Assembly (NCBI GenBank): GCA_035771165.1
Contig: JAWNZC010000294.1
Span: 1 to 64,000 of the forward strand
Source of the DNA: Paragorgia papillata
Lineage: Eukaryota; Cnidaria; Anthozoa; Scleralcyonacea; Coralliidae
Length of the DNA stretch: 64,000 nt
Direction: 5' to 3'
How positions within the stretch are numbered: position 1 is the stretch's first letter; each line of letters starts with the position of its first letter. A program made the translations under genes and the position numbers. Shown piece by piece: positions 1 through 12,876 of this stretch. Under the pieces are notes generated by a model, which searched no databases, was not told the DNA's origin, and was given only the letters and a program-made list of their open reading frames with translations.

Positions 1-3000
1 CCGTTCAACTTCCGCCAGTCTCGTTAATTTAGATGACGTGTATTGAATTATTTGCTCGTTTTTGGGAGGATTGTTTTAGAACTCTGTTACCAAGTCACCT
101 TGCCAATTCTTGATTAGTTTCCAAATGGGGGTTGTATGTTTCCTAAAAGGATATTATGTTTTTTTGTGATTTAAATTAATTTCAGTATGTGGGTGGGGGG
201 AGGCAATTCTATAATTTCCCGCCCCAAAATTGGGTCTCCCCCAACCCCAAAACCATTTAAGACCTGGTAAAATTTTAAAACTTTTCAAAATAATTAAATA
301 ACGTTCCCCCCCCCTCAAACACAATAAAAAAAACCACCGTTGTCGGAAAACAACCAAGAAAAAACAAAAGGTAGGGCGCCGGACTTGGGGAACCAAAAAA
401 GGGTTCTAAGGGAAATTGTGTTTTTGGCCAGTTATTAAGTTTTTTAACACCGCAATTTTGTCGAATTGGCAAAATTAAAGGTTTAAAAAATGATAATGGC
501 CCTCCCCTGCATTTTTTTCCGGACCGTGTTTTTTTTTTTTTAAATCCAAAAACCGAATTTTTTATGTTTTTTCGAAAGTTGTTTTTTTTTGTTAAAAGAA
601 AATAGGGAAAAAAAAAAAACAGTCCTATACGAAAAATTTGTTTATAATTGGGACTTTTTGTTGTTTTTTTTCAAATTTAATTAACTGTGTTTTTAAACCC
701 TCGTACGCCATTTTTTTTTATAAACTTGATGGGGGGACTGATGGTGGTATAGTTTTTTTAATCAGTTCATTGGATTCCATGGGCTTGGTACGTAATCCTT
801 TTTTTTGTTTTCACTGCTTTTTAATTGAGGTAAATAAATGTAACCTCAATAAAAATTTTTTTTGAATCAGTTTTGTCCGTAAACGTTATTGTTTGTTTGG
901 TTTGTTTTTTTCTTCATTTTTTGGCTTCGTAAAATGAAACCTTAATTGTCCCAGTATATATTTATCGCGTATACTAAAAATCCCAATCAAAATCGTGTCT
1001 GAAATTTAAAATTAGCCGGGTGGTGCGGTTGCAATGCAGCGTTTTTTGGCTTTTTTAAAAGCCCTCAAAAAGTAAAAAGTTGGAAAAATTTTTTTCTTTT
1101 GGGGCAAAAATTGGTTGAAAAATTTTGTATGCGAGGATTTTTAAATGTGAAAAAACGATTTTCCTAAGGGAACTTTTATCCTACGAAGGATTATTTCTCC
1201 GGGAATATAATCACCGTTGCACCGCCCGGGGGCCTACGCCCCATACCACAACGAAAAAAAATTTCCGATTTTGCAGGAGTATGTTTTTTTTTTCCGGCAT
1301 GGTTTTAATTAGCCCCCAGGTAAAACCAGAAACGTTCAGGGATTAACTAAAAGAGGGAAAAAACCAATTTTTTTCCACACTCCCAAAAAAAACAACCAAC
1401 TGGAGTTAGGCCGGGGATAAAATATTTAAATATAAATTGTTAATCAAAAATTTAAACCAAAAGTTAAAAATAAAAACCAAAAAAACCGTTTCTTTTAGGT
1501 TTATATGAATGTTATTAAAATGGGTTCGACTCAAGGCAAAAATTTACATTTTTTTTTTTCCGCTTTTACTGAATTAATGGTATTTTAAAGCAAGCTAAGT
1601 AGAAAGCCTCTAACAAATTATTGGAATTGAAAAGAACAAAAAATTTGTTTTAATAAAAAAATTTTTTTAACTTTGAATTTTTGGGAAGTGTTGAAAAAAA
1701 TCGGATACCGGGGATTGGTGAAGTAAATTTTTCATAAAAAAAAAATTTCCGTTGGTGTTTTTGTATAAAGCGGGGGAAGGTCTGGGAAAACTAGGCAAGT
1801 GTTGTGATAGGTAAACCGGTAAGGCAAACGATTTTTTTTAAACGAATTCCATTAAAGGGGGTCAAAAAACCCCCCACGCTCCAAAAAAAAGTTGGGCCGC
1901 CAAAAATCATTAACTTTTAATAACATTTGTTTGGCGGGCCTGGACAAAAAACCTTGCACAAGTTTCTATTCATTTCATTTAAAGTCAAGCTTTTTTCTTA
2001 ATGAATTTCCAATCGTCCCAGGTTTTTCAAAAAAAACGTTGTTTTTACGTCACCCATAAACCTTGCTAGTGCCCAGGACCATTCATTTAAAAACGGTACC
2101 AACGAACCCTTTTTTTTTTAGGGGTGGGGGGGGGGGGGGAATTACTTCCGCTTAAATAAAATTCCAGGAAAAAATCCAAACAAAAAAAAGTTAGCGGTCT
2201 CCTTCTTTCCTAAAATTTTTTTAAATCAAACGCAATTTTTTCCGTATTCTCCACACTTTAAGAGGCCCCGCAGAATAAATAAAGCGAAAAAAAAATAAAA
2301 AATTAAATTATTCCCCTTAGGAGTTAAACCAAAAGAATGTTGTAAGAAAGTGGGGAAAATGGAACCAAAGGGGAAAATGGGTTTCGGTGTTTTAAACCAA
2401 AAACCAATAAACGGATAATAGACCGCCTTCCAATTATCGATAGTCCCCGTACCCCCCCCCCTTTCGCCAAATTTATAAAAGTAGTTGTACGTATATAAGT
2501 GGGATTGAAAAATAAAAATTTTATTGTTGTTTTTTCTAAACATATAAAAAAAAACTCCTTTTGTTTTTTTGTTTTTCGCAACTTGCATGGTAGATTCAAA
2601 AAAAAAAAAAAACCCACCGCTGCGAAATAATAAAAAAAAACTTGGTATCCAGAGTTCTTAAAATCAATCCGCGGCGCTCTAGCAAAAACTGCCATTATAG
2701 CCTCGTACAAAAAAAAGGGACCCTGGGTACGGAAAAGGAACTGTGCTAAACGCTGGCGGGTGCTATGGCCATTTTAAAAAAACACAAGAACGAAAAATTA
2801 TAATGGGTTTAAAATTCCCCCACGTCCAAATTTTAGGGGGAACAAAGGCATGAATTGCAAGAAATAGGTGTTTTTATTAGGGGAATTTTAATAAACGGAG
2901 AGCATTTTGGAAAATTTCCCCTGTTATTAAAAAACACAATGGTAAAATTAAAAAAATCAAAAACCCAAAATAAATCGTATAGAATTAGTGGCTGAAGAAA

Positions 3001-3150
3001 TTTTGTGGGTTTGATATCTGGTTGTAATAAGAAAAAAAATATAAGATAACAACAAACCCGCCCGATCAGGGGGGTCGTTAATTAAATGGGGGGGGGGACC
3101 CCGGCTGGCCGGCCAAATTTTGTGTTTGTTTTAAAAAAGCTAAGGCCAAT
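1..3150. other. Noisy sequence, no recognisable gene
   Basis: The stretch is dominated by runs of A, T, G or C (for example poly-T near 530-540 and poly-G near 2,127-2,140). No reading frame has a recognisable protein motif; the longest minus frames near 2,226-2,710 are K/F-rich and low complexity. It shares its texture with the corrupted sequence that follows. I found no convincing counterpart in the cleaner copy, whose match begins at about 3,150. Confidence 0.6.
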
Positions 3151-3929
3151 TTTCCCACCGGTTATTCCCCCCTTTTCAAGGACGGGGTGGGGGAAACGTC
3201 AAAAAGGCCAAAAAGAAAAATTTGGAAAAGCAAACTTATTTGCTTGTGAAGATTTTGGGACTTCAATACGGGGGGAAAACAAAATCTACATACAATAATT
3301 TTTTAGGGAAATTTTACTGGTGGGCGGTTTTTTTTTTTTGGAAAGGTACCAAATTTTAAAAAAAAAAACTTAGGCTTTATATTCAAAATATTTATAATCA
3401 GTTTTTAAAACCCCCGCCGGACCATTCTGTTTTAAAAAATTTGTTTTAAAAAAAACTTATTCTTGCTTTTTAAAAAAAAACCCGCCCCGGTTCGTCGTCC
3501 CCCTAGCAATCTTATAAAAGTCCCCCCTATTTATTTTTTTCCATTTCGTAAAATAAGCCTTTTGTTTTTTTATATTTTATGATAATGTTTTAAAATTAAA
3601 GAAAAACAATTTGTCTTTGGCTAGTTTTATTATGGCATATATTTGGGCTCGAAATTCGGCTTACTAAAACCAAGACTTAAGATATAAATTGGCCCCACAT
3701 TGCTACAAAAGGACTGAGGAAAAAATTTCTATGGTGGGGGACCTATAATAATCAATTCCATGAAAATTGTGGGAAGGTTTAGAGTATTTGGAATTATTTA
3801 CTGAAGCAAATTTTTTTGGTTTTTTTTTTATTTGTTGTCTGTTTTCTGTGGGGCTGTTGGCTGTTAGGCTGGGCTCAGTGGGTTTTTGTAAGACCCCCAG
3901 GGGTCCCCTTTGGCAGTTGGGAAAGGGGG

Positions 3930-4345
3930 GAATGGAGACCCATTTGGTGGGGGGGGGGGGGGGGGGGGTGGGGAGGGGTTTGGGTTTTGGGTGCCCCGGG
4001 GGTTTAGCGTTTGGGCGTTTTTTTTGTTGTGTGTTTGCTGTTGCTGTTTTGCTGCCGCTGCGCTGCGCTTGGCGTTGGTTTTTTGCGTTTGCGTTTTTTT
4101 GCGTTGTTGTTTTTTATTTGTGTTTTGTGTTTATGTTTGTGTTTGTGTTTTTTTTGGGTGTTTGTGTGACATAAAGTTGTTTGTTTGGTTGGTTTTTTTT
4201 GTTGGTTAATTTGTGGTTTGTGTTGTGGTTGCGTTTTTTTTGTTGTGTGTTGTGTTTGTTGTTTTTGTTTTGGTAGGTGTGTGTGGGTGGCTTGAGCCAG
4301 TGTTGTTGCCTTGTTGTTTTTTTTTTTGTGTTTTTTTTGTTAATG
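3930..4345. repeat. Corrupted GTGTT-type pentamer array
   Basis: G/T-rich stretch with repeated GTGTTT-like units and runs of G. It lies where the clean copy has the (GTGTT)n array of 29,455-29,820, between the same flanking sequences. Reading frames here (C/V/F-rich on plus, N/T/Q-rich on minus) are translations of the repeat. Confidence 0.6.
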
Positions 4346-5149
4346 TTTGGGTTTCGTGAGCTTTTGTTTGCTTTGTGTTGGTGGGGATGTGTGGCTTGTG
4401 GCATGGTTTTTTTGTAGGCCATAAGTGTTATGGAAATTCTGTTTTTTTTTCTCCCCAGTTTTTCATATTTATTAAAAAAAATAAACCTACGAATTGTTTT
4501 TTGCTTTCTACAATAATTAATCCTGAAATATAGTCGTTAAAAAGAATTTGTTTCCCCCCTACAAAGTTCTAAAGGTGTTCCTAAGGTCCTATAAAAGGTT
4601 GATGAATTTTTCCACATTTGGATGCCCCTGGGATTTTTTTTTTTTTTTTTTAGCCATGAAAAAACAAACATTACAGTTTGTTTTCCCCCCCCCCCGCAAA
4701 ATTTAGTCTTCGCAAGGAAAAACAACAGGTGTTTCAGAAATTCCTCCAGAAAAGACGTTTGTTTGTGTCGAAACCACGGAGTTTCATCCAGTGGAAATTA
4801 ACATTTCTTTCTTATCCTTTTTGGGGGCTTTCCTTTGCGGAACATTAACAGAGCATAAAAAATTTAAGGTCCGGAAGAAAATTTACTAATTTTTAAATAT
4901 TGTCCCAAGAAGGGGTTTATACTGCTATGGAACATGGAACATTGGGAACAAATGGAACATGAAAAAACATGGGAAAGATAGGGAACCCAATGTAAAAAAA
5001 AAAAAACTATTAGGTAATTTGGAAATTAAGAAAAACATTAGACCGTAGGGGACATGATCAAGGGGAAACATACATGGACCCAAGGAAAAAAATAAGGCGT
5101 GGACCCCCATTGGGACATGATAAACATAGGGACATAAGACCCAAGAAGC

Positions 5150-5690
5150 AAATATTTTTTACAAATAAACTTTTTCTACAAAACCAAAACACCAAAAAAC
5201 AAAAACAAAGACCAAACAAACAAAACAAACCAGACCAAAAAATAACAAAACAATAAACAGACCAGGGGGGGGGAACAGGGGGGGGACAGGGGTTGGGGGG
5301 ACAAGGGACAGGACAACCAGACAACCTAACCAAAATTAAACAAAACAAAACAAGACAGGGGGGAACAAGGGACAGACAGGGGGAACAAGAAAACAGGGGG
5401 GGGACAAGACAGCACAAAAACAAACAAAACCAAAAACGGGGAAAACCCACGGCAACAAGACCAAAGGGACACAAAGCAGACAGGGGACACAAACAAAACA
5501 AAACAAAACATACAAAAAAAACCAAAAAACAAACAAACAAAACAATACAAACAAATCAAACAAACAAACAATACAAACAAACCAAAACAAACAACAAGGC
5601 AAAACAGGACGGGGGGGGGACAGATAGGAACAGACAGGACAGACCAGAAACAAACAAACCCACTAACCAACAATAAAAACAGGTAAAAAA
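5150..5690. repeat. Corrupted AGAC/AAAC array
   Basis: A/C-rich array of AAAC, ACAG and AGGG units with inserted G runs. It is the counterpart of the clean array at 30,320-30,655. It is followed by the damaged exon 14 of the SLC5 copy, just as in copy 2. Confidence 0.6.
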
Positions 5691-6179
5691 AACCACAATA
5701 TTCCATCCCGGCGGGAATAAAGGTTAATATTCCTTAAAATTCCTTACCTGTTTTTTTCTCTCAATACAATTCCATGGATTATGGATTTTAATCGGATGAG
5801 TTGGGTGGAACCATCATTTTTCGGGACGACCCAACTTTCCTTTTCTTTACCAGGAAGTAAAGGAAGTTTTGGAAAGGAAGGGAAACCAGGAAAACTTAAT
5901 TCAAAACAGGAAAAGGCTTTGGGAGTCCTGGACGAGCACACATACGAACCATTTGCCCTCACCGTTTTTCTCTTAACCGTAGAATAATATATATTTACTA
6001 TTTAACAAAAATTGTATTTAAATATTTTAACTATGGAAAATAAAATCATTTTTCATTTATAATTCATGGATTATTCATTTCGTCGGTTCCCCCCAATTTC
6101 CCATCATTTCATTTTCGTCCAATTTCACGTCCCATCAATTTCATTTTTTTTTTCCCATTTCAAGGGAAAGGGGTAAAAG

Positions 6180-6960
6180 GAGGTTTTGGAGTGTAGTTGG
6201 AGGAAAAAGTTTAGGAGTGGTTAAGTGGGAGTGGCAATTAATAAAGGTAAATAAAAAATATAAGTAGAGTGGGTCGGAAAAACATACAAAGTAGAGTTGA
6301 AATTTGGATGAAGAAGGCCAAGAGGTAGGAGTAGGATGGAGTAGGGGAGTTTAGAGGTAGAGTTAGAGTTTAGTGGAGTAGATTGTACGTGGAAAGTGGA
6401 GTGGGAGGGTGGGAGTGGGTAGTGGGAAGTGGAAAGGTGGGAGTGGAAGTGGAAAGTAGGAAAGTGGGAGTGGAGTGGAAAAGTAAGGTGGAAGTTGGAA
6501 GAGGAACGTTGGGAGGTGGAGTTGGAGTGGGAGTGGGAGTGGGAAGTGGAGTGGGAGGTGGAGTGGGTTGGGGAGTTGGGAATTGGGTTGGGAGTGAGTG
6601 GAGGGGGAAGTGGAGTGGGGAGTGATGGAAAGGTGGGAAGTTGGAAAGTGGGAGTGGAGAGGAGAGGGGAGAGGAGTGGGGGAAGGTGTGAACCGTGGAG
6701 GTTGTTAGTGGAGTGTAAAAGTGGGAAGTTGGAGTTGTTGCAGTGAAAAGGAGTTGCAGGGAGGGGGGAAGTTTTTGAGTTGGAGTGGAGTGGGGAGTGG
6801 TGAGAGTGGAGTTTGAGTGTAGGTTGGGTTCAGTGGGTGTGGGAGTGGGAGTGGAAAGTGGAGGTTGGGAGGTAAGGAAGTGGAAGGGGAGTGGAAGTGG
6901 AGCGGGGGGGTTGGAGTGGGAGTTGGAGTACGGGGGATAGCGGGGAGTTGGAGTGGTGAA
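6180..6960. repeat. Corrupted GTGGA/GTAGA array
   Basis: Purine-rich array of GGAGT and GTGGA units whose phase is broken by extra bases. It corresponds to the regular (GTAGA)n(GTGGA)n array at 31,078-31,402. The W/G/V/E-rich frames are repeat translations, not proteins. Confidence 0.65.
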
Positions 6961-7649
6961 GCGGAAAATTAAAAAAAAAAAATTTTTTTACGAAAAAGGT
7001 GGAAAGGCTTAGTAGATTGGAGGGCAGTTGAAATGGGGGGGGAACACGTATTATTAAAGTAGTAAAAAGATAAAAAAAAAAAAAAAAACAAAAAAAATAA
7101 AAAACTAAATAAATAAAAAAAAAAAAAAAAACAAAAAGTATAAAAAAAAGTAAATTAGTAATCCTCTTTTTCGTATAAACTACCTATATAAATACTATAT
7201 CTTGAAAATAAAAACCAACGGACGATGATATTACCTAAAAATTTAAAATCCACTTGAAATCAAAACCAAAGCTCCAATACACCAATGGTGGGGTTAAGCC
7301 AAAAAACAGCGGCAAGTGGGCCACTGGGTTTACCATTAAGATTAGGGGGAACAAAGGCCCTTGTTAATAGGTTTTCGCCAATGGATTGCTGGAAAAAGAA
7401 AGCATTATTTGCTTTTTTAGTTCTAAAAATTTACGGAAAACTATTTTTTTTTTTCTGAGTTATTCCCATTATTTCCAATTTAATTTCCTCAAACGGGAAA
7501 CTAAAACCAACGACGGTTTTTTTTTTTTTCCCTACATCGTAAACCCCTAATTTTAAAATGAAATTGGGGGACTGAAATTAGAAATTTGAAAAGGAAAGAC
7601 GAAAATAACAAAACGGAAATTAAAAAAAACTGGAACTTAGAAGGGGGGA

Positions 7650-8285
7650 AAGGAAAAAAGGAAGTGGGCCCAATGCGATTGTATTGTAAAAAAATGCAAA
7701 AATCTGCCCAATGGGGGTCCAAATGCCAAATTTGGCAATGCAAATTGCAAATGGCCAATTGCAATGGTTAAAGCCGGAATGGCGATTGGCGATTTGTAAT
7801 AGTTGGTATGGTAAAATTGTAATGTTATTGGTTATGTTAGTGGATGCCGAATGTGAATGTTGATGTAATGTACATTGAAAATTGTGATGGGTTTTGAAGT
7901 TTTGGGTGTAACGTAAAAAACCGTTGATAAACGTTGATTTAAAATGTAAACAAAAAGTAATGGTTAAAACGCAAAATTCTAAAACGCCAACTCGTACAAA
8001 CCCGCCCAAAATTGGTACACGCAGTGAAATGCAGTGGTAAATTGGCCAACTGTTTTAAAACGCAATTGTTTAATCTGGCCAATTGTAAAACGCAAATCGT
8101 TACGGCAGGTTGAAAATGCAGGTTATCAATTTGCAACAACGTTAAATGTAAAATGGTAATGGCCAATAAAAATGCAATTTGCTCAATTGCAAATTGTTAA
8201 TTGGCAAAATTGTATAAATGGCCCAATGTAAAATTGCAATTGTTAATGCCCAATGTAAATTGCAATTGTAATACAAATATGTAAA

Positions 8286-8324
<39 letters not shown>

Positions 8325-8600
8325 TAATGCAATGTAAATTGCAAGATGCCAACTTTGCGCCAAATGTAATGGTAATTCTGGTATAACTGCAACCTATGTA
8401 ATTTGGTACAAACGGCAATCAAGTTTTGCAATGGTAATGCAAACACGCAATTGGGCCAAATGTAATGCAAAGTTGCAATGACCCATAAAAATGCAAATGC
8501 AAATGGTATAAATTAGCCCAACAAACCGCAAATGCCAAAATGTAAAAAATTTCAAATGGCAATGCAATGGGGTAATTAAATGTTTAAAATTTTCTCAATT
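7650..8600. repeat. Corrupted AATGC array with 36-nt poly-G
   Basis: Repeated AATGCAAT/TGCAAATG-like units with inserted bases, equivalent to the regular array at 31,806-32,226. A run of 36 G occupies 8,287-8,322. A homopolymer of that length inside an AATGC array is not present in the clean copy and looks like a sequencing or consensus fault. Confidence 0.6.
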
Positions 8601-9883
8601 TGCAAAGTGGGCCAAAAAAACGCCTATTTTTTCCCCCCATTGAGGTTTTGGGGGGGTTTTCAATAAAAAAAAATAGGTTTTGATAACATCAAATTTTCAT
8701 TCCAATCGGATTGGTTTTCCGTTTTGACCTGGGGATTTGGTTTTGTTTGGTGTTGTTTAAACATGGACAAAAACATTCTTTGATTGAGGGGACTGTCAAC
8801 CAATGCCATTTTAGTTTTATCCAAGGAGGGGTAATAAACAATCTTTTTCCGCACACAATAGCAATCCAAACGGAGGTCCCCAAGAGAAATCCAACGGCTG
8901 CTCCAATGTACGCACCCTACAAATATTCACCGTTTTAATATCGACTCGACGCATTACAGTAGCTGTTGTATGAGTAATGTAATCTTGTTTTTTTTGGTAG
9001 TATACAAATAAATTTCAAACGCAGCCAGGTGAAGAAATCAGACATTGTCTAACGCTACTCTAGCTTAAAACGTTTTTGAACGTAGCTTAAAAAGTTACTG
9101 TTCATGACGTTTTCGACACTCCGATCTAGTGTCTTCATCACATCTTGTGAAGACAGATCCTATATTTTTACATTCATACCAGAACCCTGATGCATAAAGC
9201 CCACAGACAACGTTTTTGATAATACAGTCGATTGGTGGTGATATTTTTTTTCATAATTCAACGCAATCTCAAAGCTGATTCGACAGGTGTGTTCCGACAA
9301 AACAGGATTTTCTATTTTTGAGAAAAAAAGCCACACCAGCGTTTTGGTGCTCTTTTAACCGCTTAAGTGACGTTGTTTAGCCTAATTGTACTCCTAATTT
9401 ATATTCATTGCCAGAAATAAATAGCGTCTTTTCTCTGTTCGTTTCGCGCAATACGATTTGGCAAAATTATGATCCAACGTTAAGAAAGGATTTTGCGGAA
9501 CTTTTACGTTGAAATTACCAAAAATTCTTTTTATAGGTACAATGACATTCATGAATAAGCCAATACTTGCCTTATAATTGGCTCTTGGTATCATTATTCC
9601 CAAAAGGAATATTCCAAGCAATGGTCCTGCGATTAAATACCAGCTATGCTGTAGGCGAGCTACAAAAAAGATTTAACATGCAATTGCGTTGCTATTGACA
9701 GTATTCATGTTATTTAATAGTTTAGACGAATTTCTTAATTTGCTCTTTATAGGAATGTATGTCCCAATAACAGTGTAAAAAAGTAGAGCGCTGCGTAGAT
9801 TTTTAGATTTAGGCAGTTGTTTTTTACAAAAGAGCCAAGTGAAAAGGTGGTAAACTGCCGAGAATAGTTTTGATAACCAAAAT

Positions 9884-10552
9884 ACTGACGTTTCAAGTGG
9901 GAGGCCTTTCTTTCTTTAGGGACCTTAAGCAAGCTAGTGGACGACGACGGCAATTAAGTTACTGCATTTAAAAGAAACCATGGATCTGGACATCGTATAT
10001 TGTATGCTTTAAGTATTTTGTAAGACCTTCAAAAAAGCAACCATAGCTTTTTCGACAACATGATGGATAATAGATTAACGCCTTTATTAAGTAAACTAAC
10101 AGCTTTTGCCGTTCCTTGCCACAACGTTGTCTTGCAACGTGAAAACACTTCAGTTGACGTTGTATGTGCAACGAGGACGGTTGTTGTGATTACTCCTTGG
10201 GACTGCAAATTATTCAACGCTTTGTAATGGTTGAAAAATACTATTGTACTTGGATTGTTGTCGTGAAGTTCGCGTCGTGCTTACTTAAGGTCCCTATTAA
10301 AAAGTCTTCCGAAACCGACTGGGCCTATTCACACGGGCTGTATTTACAGAACTGATAACATTTATTCTGTTTTTTCTGACTGCTGGGTATAATGCCATGT
10401 TTATATAAATACTAGGGTTAGGAAGATATTTGTATTATACATATTAATCAAATCTATTGTACTTGGGTCATCGTCGTCGTGACGCTCGCGTTGTGCTTGC
10501 TTAAGGTCCATTTTCTCTCGCTCAAAACGTCAGTATTCCGTTTACTAAGAGT
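9884..10552. repeat. Inverted-repeat MITE, copy 1
   Basis: Ends carry the inverted motif AATACTGACGTTT / AAACGTCAGTATT, with inner arms GGACCTTAAGCAAGC and GCTTACTTAAGGTCC. Same element as 33,367-34,014 in copy 2, in the intron between exons 10 and 11. No coding capacity seen. Confidence 0.5.
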
Positions 10553-10964
10553 TTCAGCAGCTTACCACCTTTTCACTTTTGCTCTATCCAAAACACCGCT
10601 ACGCCAAACAAAATTTTTACATTCTTCATTTAATAGTGTTACGTAACCTGTAGAAACTTTGTTCCAGCGTATTTAACAAGAAAAGCACCCGCTATTATCA
10701 CCACGCCTAATCCCACAGCTAGAAAAAGAAATTAAAATTTGAAGCATTGGTACATATTACGCCACACGATTAAAGGCCGGGTAGGCTGTATATGTATTTC
10801 TAAAATCATTAATAATTCATGAGGGGAAAAAAAGAAAATCCATGTTTAATGAGGGTCTATATATATGTGGTATAGATTTTCTTGAATTACATAAACCTTA
10901 GCTTTGATTTTCTCTGTATACCGCGATTACAGAACGGCCGCTCATTCTGTAAATAGTACATATT

Positions 10965-11205
10965 TTAAGCCCGGTCAAATTGGGTTAGTACCTGCGCGAG
11001 TGGCCCACATTATCCGTTCAATGAGTTAGAGTTTGTTGGTTCTCTCCTGTGTCTCGAGGGTTTTTCGCCGGGTTCTCCGGTTTTCCTCCCTCCGCAAATC
11101 AACCACCATAGTTTCTCAGTTAATTCTACTAACTAGTCCATCAAGGGATGAGGGCCATTGGGTTATCAGTATCTAAATACTGTCATGTTACCCACAATAG
11201 CACGG
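10965..11205 (+). repeat. SINE with 5S rRNA-like head (copy 1, first)
   Basis: Starts with AAGCCCGGTCAAATTGGG and GGTTAGTACC, a diverged 5S-like stretch. It is followed by the tail block containing GGTTCTCCGGTTTTCCTCCC, which recurs in all SINEs of this window. Lies in the intron between exons 9 and 10 of the damaged SLC5 copy. Confidence 0.55.
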
Positions 11206-11236
11206 GTGGCGTGTCCTATTAGCGCGCTGCCCTCTC

Positions 11237-11440
11237 CCCAAAACGTTAAGCCCGGTTAGACGGGGTTAGTACTTTTGGATGGGCGCGCGTGGGAATGACT
11301 CCGGTGTCGGGCATGGACTCATGTGAGTTGCGTTGTAGTTGATCTCTCCTTGTCCTTCGAGGTTTTTTCGCAGGGTTCTCCGGTTTTCCTCCCTCCATAA
11401 AATCAACACCTAACATCTTTAGCTGTGATCCGTGGTCTGA
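11237..11440 (+). repeat. SINE with 5S rRNA-like head (copy 1, second)
   Basis: The head reads GTTAAGCCCGGTTAGACGGG then GGTTAGTAC, resembling the 3' half of 5S rRNA, with a damaged GGATGGG segment. The tail contains GGTTCTCCGGTTTTCCTCCC and runs into AAATCAACACCTAAC. It is the counterpart of the better preserved copy at 35,965-36,140. Confidence 0.6.
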
Positions 11441-12469
11441 ACTGTAATCGTTGGCGGCTGCTTGGAGCGCCTTTGATATGCCTCGACACGGCCACATTGA
11501 TCTGCGTCGTTCGCAAATTTCAGCCACTGCAGGAAAGTAGGGATGTGATTAGCCCCCAGTCCTTTATCCAATAAATAAATAGAGTCACTTTGTGTCTTAT
11601 TCCACATTGCCTTATGCCTTATGACGTATGACAAGTAATATTCATCCCTCTCTTAAATTTGGTAACCAATTTAACATCAGTTTTCTTGTCTCGCCAGAAA
11701 AAAACCCTTAACGGGGGGCCATCGGGGTTTACGCGAGGCCGGCCCGAACCAGGCAGGACTGACTTCAGGTCGGTTGTAGTGTTTTTACAGTAGATCGTTT
11801 TCTAGAGTCCAGCCTGAGATTCAGTTTCACGCCGGCCTAATCTCAGGTTACGCCTGCTGGACCGGACTGAAATTTTGAGGCCAGTCTAATTCCAGGCCGG
11901 CTTTCCATGTAACAAAATATAAGTCTAATGATTCGAAACCGATTCGGACTACGAAAAAAAAAGTGTTTTAACCGTCGACGTAATAGGAACCCAGGCCCAT
12001 ATAATGTCAAGTCAGGCCTCATGTAAACAAAACCGAAAATACAAAAACTAGTCCGGACTGAGTTCCGGCCGGTTAAACAACCCTTAACCTACAATTTTTG
12101 ATATCTTGGTTGCTTCGTAATCTGTTAATTCTCTCACTCTCTTTTTAACCACATCCTCTAGCGTGACTGTTACCAAAAAATTAAGACCAGACGATGCAGT
12201 ACTACAAAGCCAATTAATAATATAGTTAGGGCCAGGAAGATTTCGCTCAGTGCTCGGCTCGTCCGTTATACCCCTCGTAAAATGTAATGATAAGGGTACC
12301 GCAATGCTGGTAACAATCTAGCAATGAAGCACTGTGCATGATCGTAAGAGATATAGACTTAATTTTCTGTAGTAGAATTTGGTGATTAAGCTAAAGTAGA
12401 GGCTTTGCTGACAGAGAGCCGGGCGTGCAGGCAGGCATGTCAACAGCCAAGCAGACCACCCGGACAGAC

Positions 12470-12876
12470 AAAATACAGACCCAAACAGACAGACAGACAG
12501 ACAGAAAACAGACAGACCGACAGACAGACAGACAAACAGACAGACAGAAATATAAACAAACAAACACCCAGACAAACCAAACAAACAGATAGACCAGACA
12601 GGACAGACAAACAGACAAATAAACAAACCAACAAACAAACAAAACAACAAACCAACAAAAAAACAAACAAACAAACAGAAAGACAGACAGACAAACAGAT
12701 AGACAGACAGACAGACAGACAGACATACGGACGGACGGACGGACGGACGGACGGACTGACGGACAGACAGACGGACGGACAGACAGACAGACAGACAGAC
12801 AAATAAACAGACAAACAAATAAACAGACAGACAAATAAACAAACAAACAAACAAACAAACAAACAAACAAACAAAC
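12470..12876. repeat. (AGAC/AAAC/ACGG)n tetramer array
   Basis: Pure tetramer repeats of AGAC, AAAC and ACGG units directly below exon 8 of the damaged gene copy. The long open frames on both strands (C/V/S/L-rich or Q/T/D/R-rich) are translations of the tetramer array. The copy 2 equivalent is 37,175-37,489. Confidence 0.9.
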
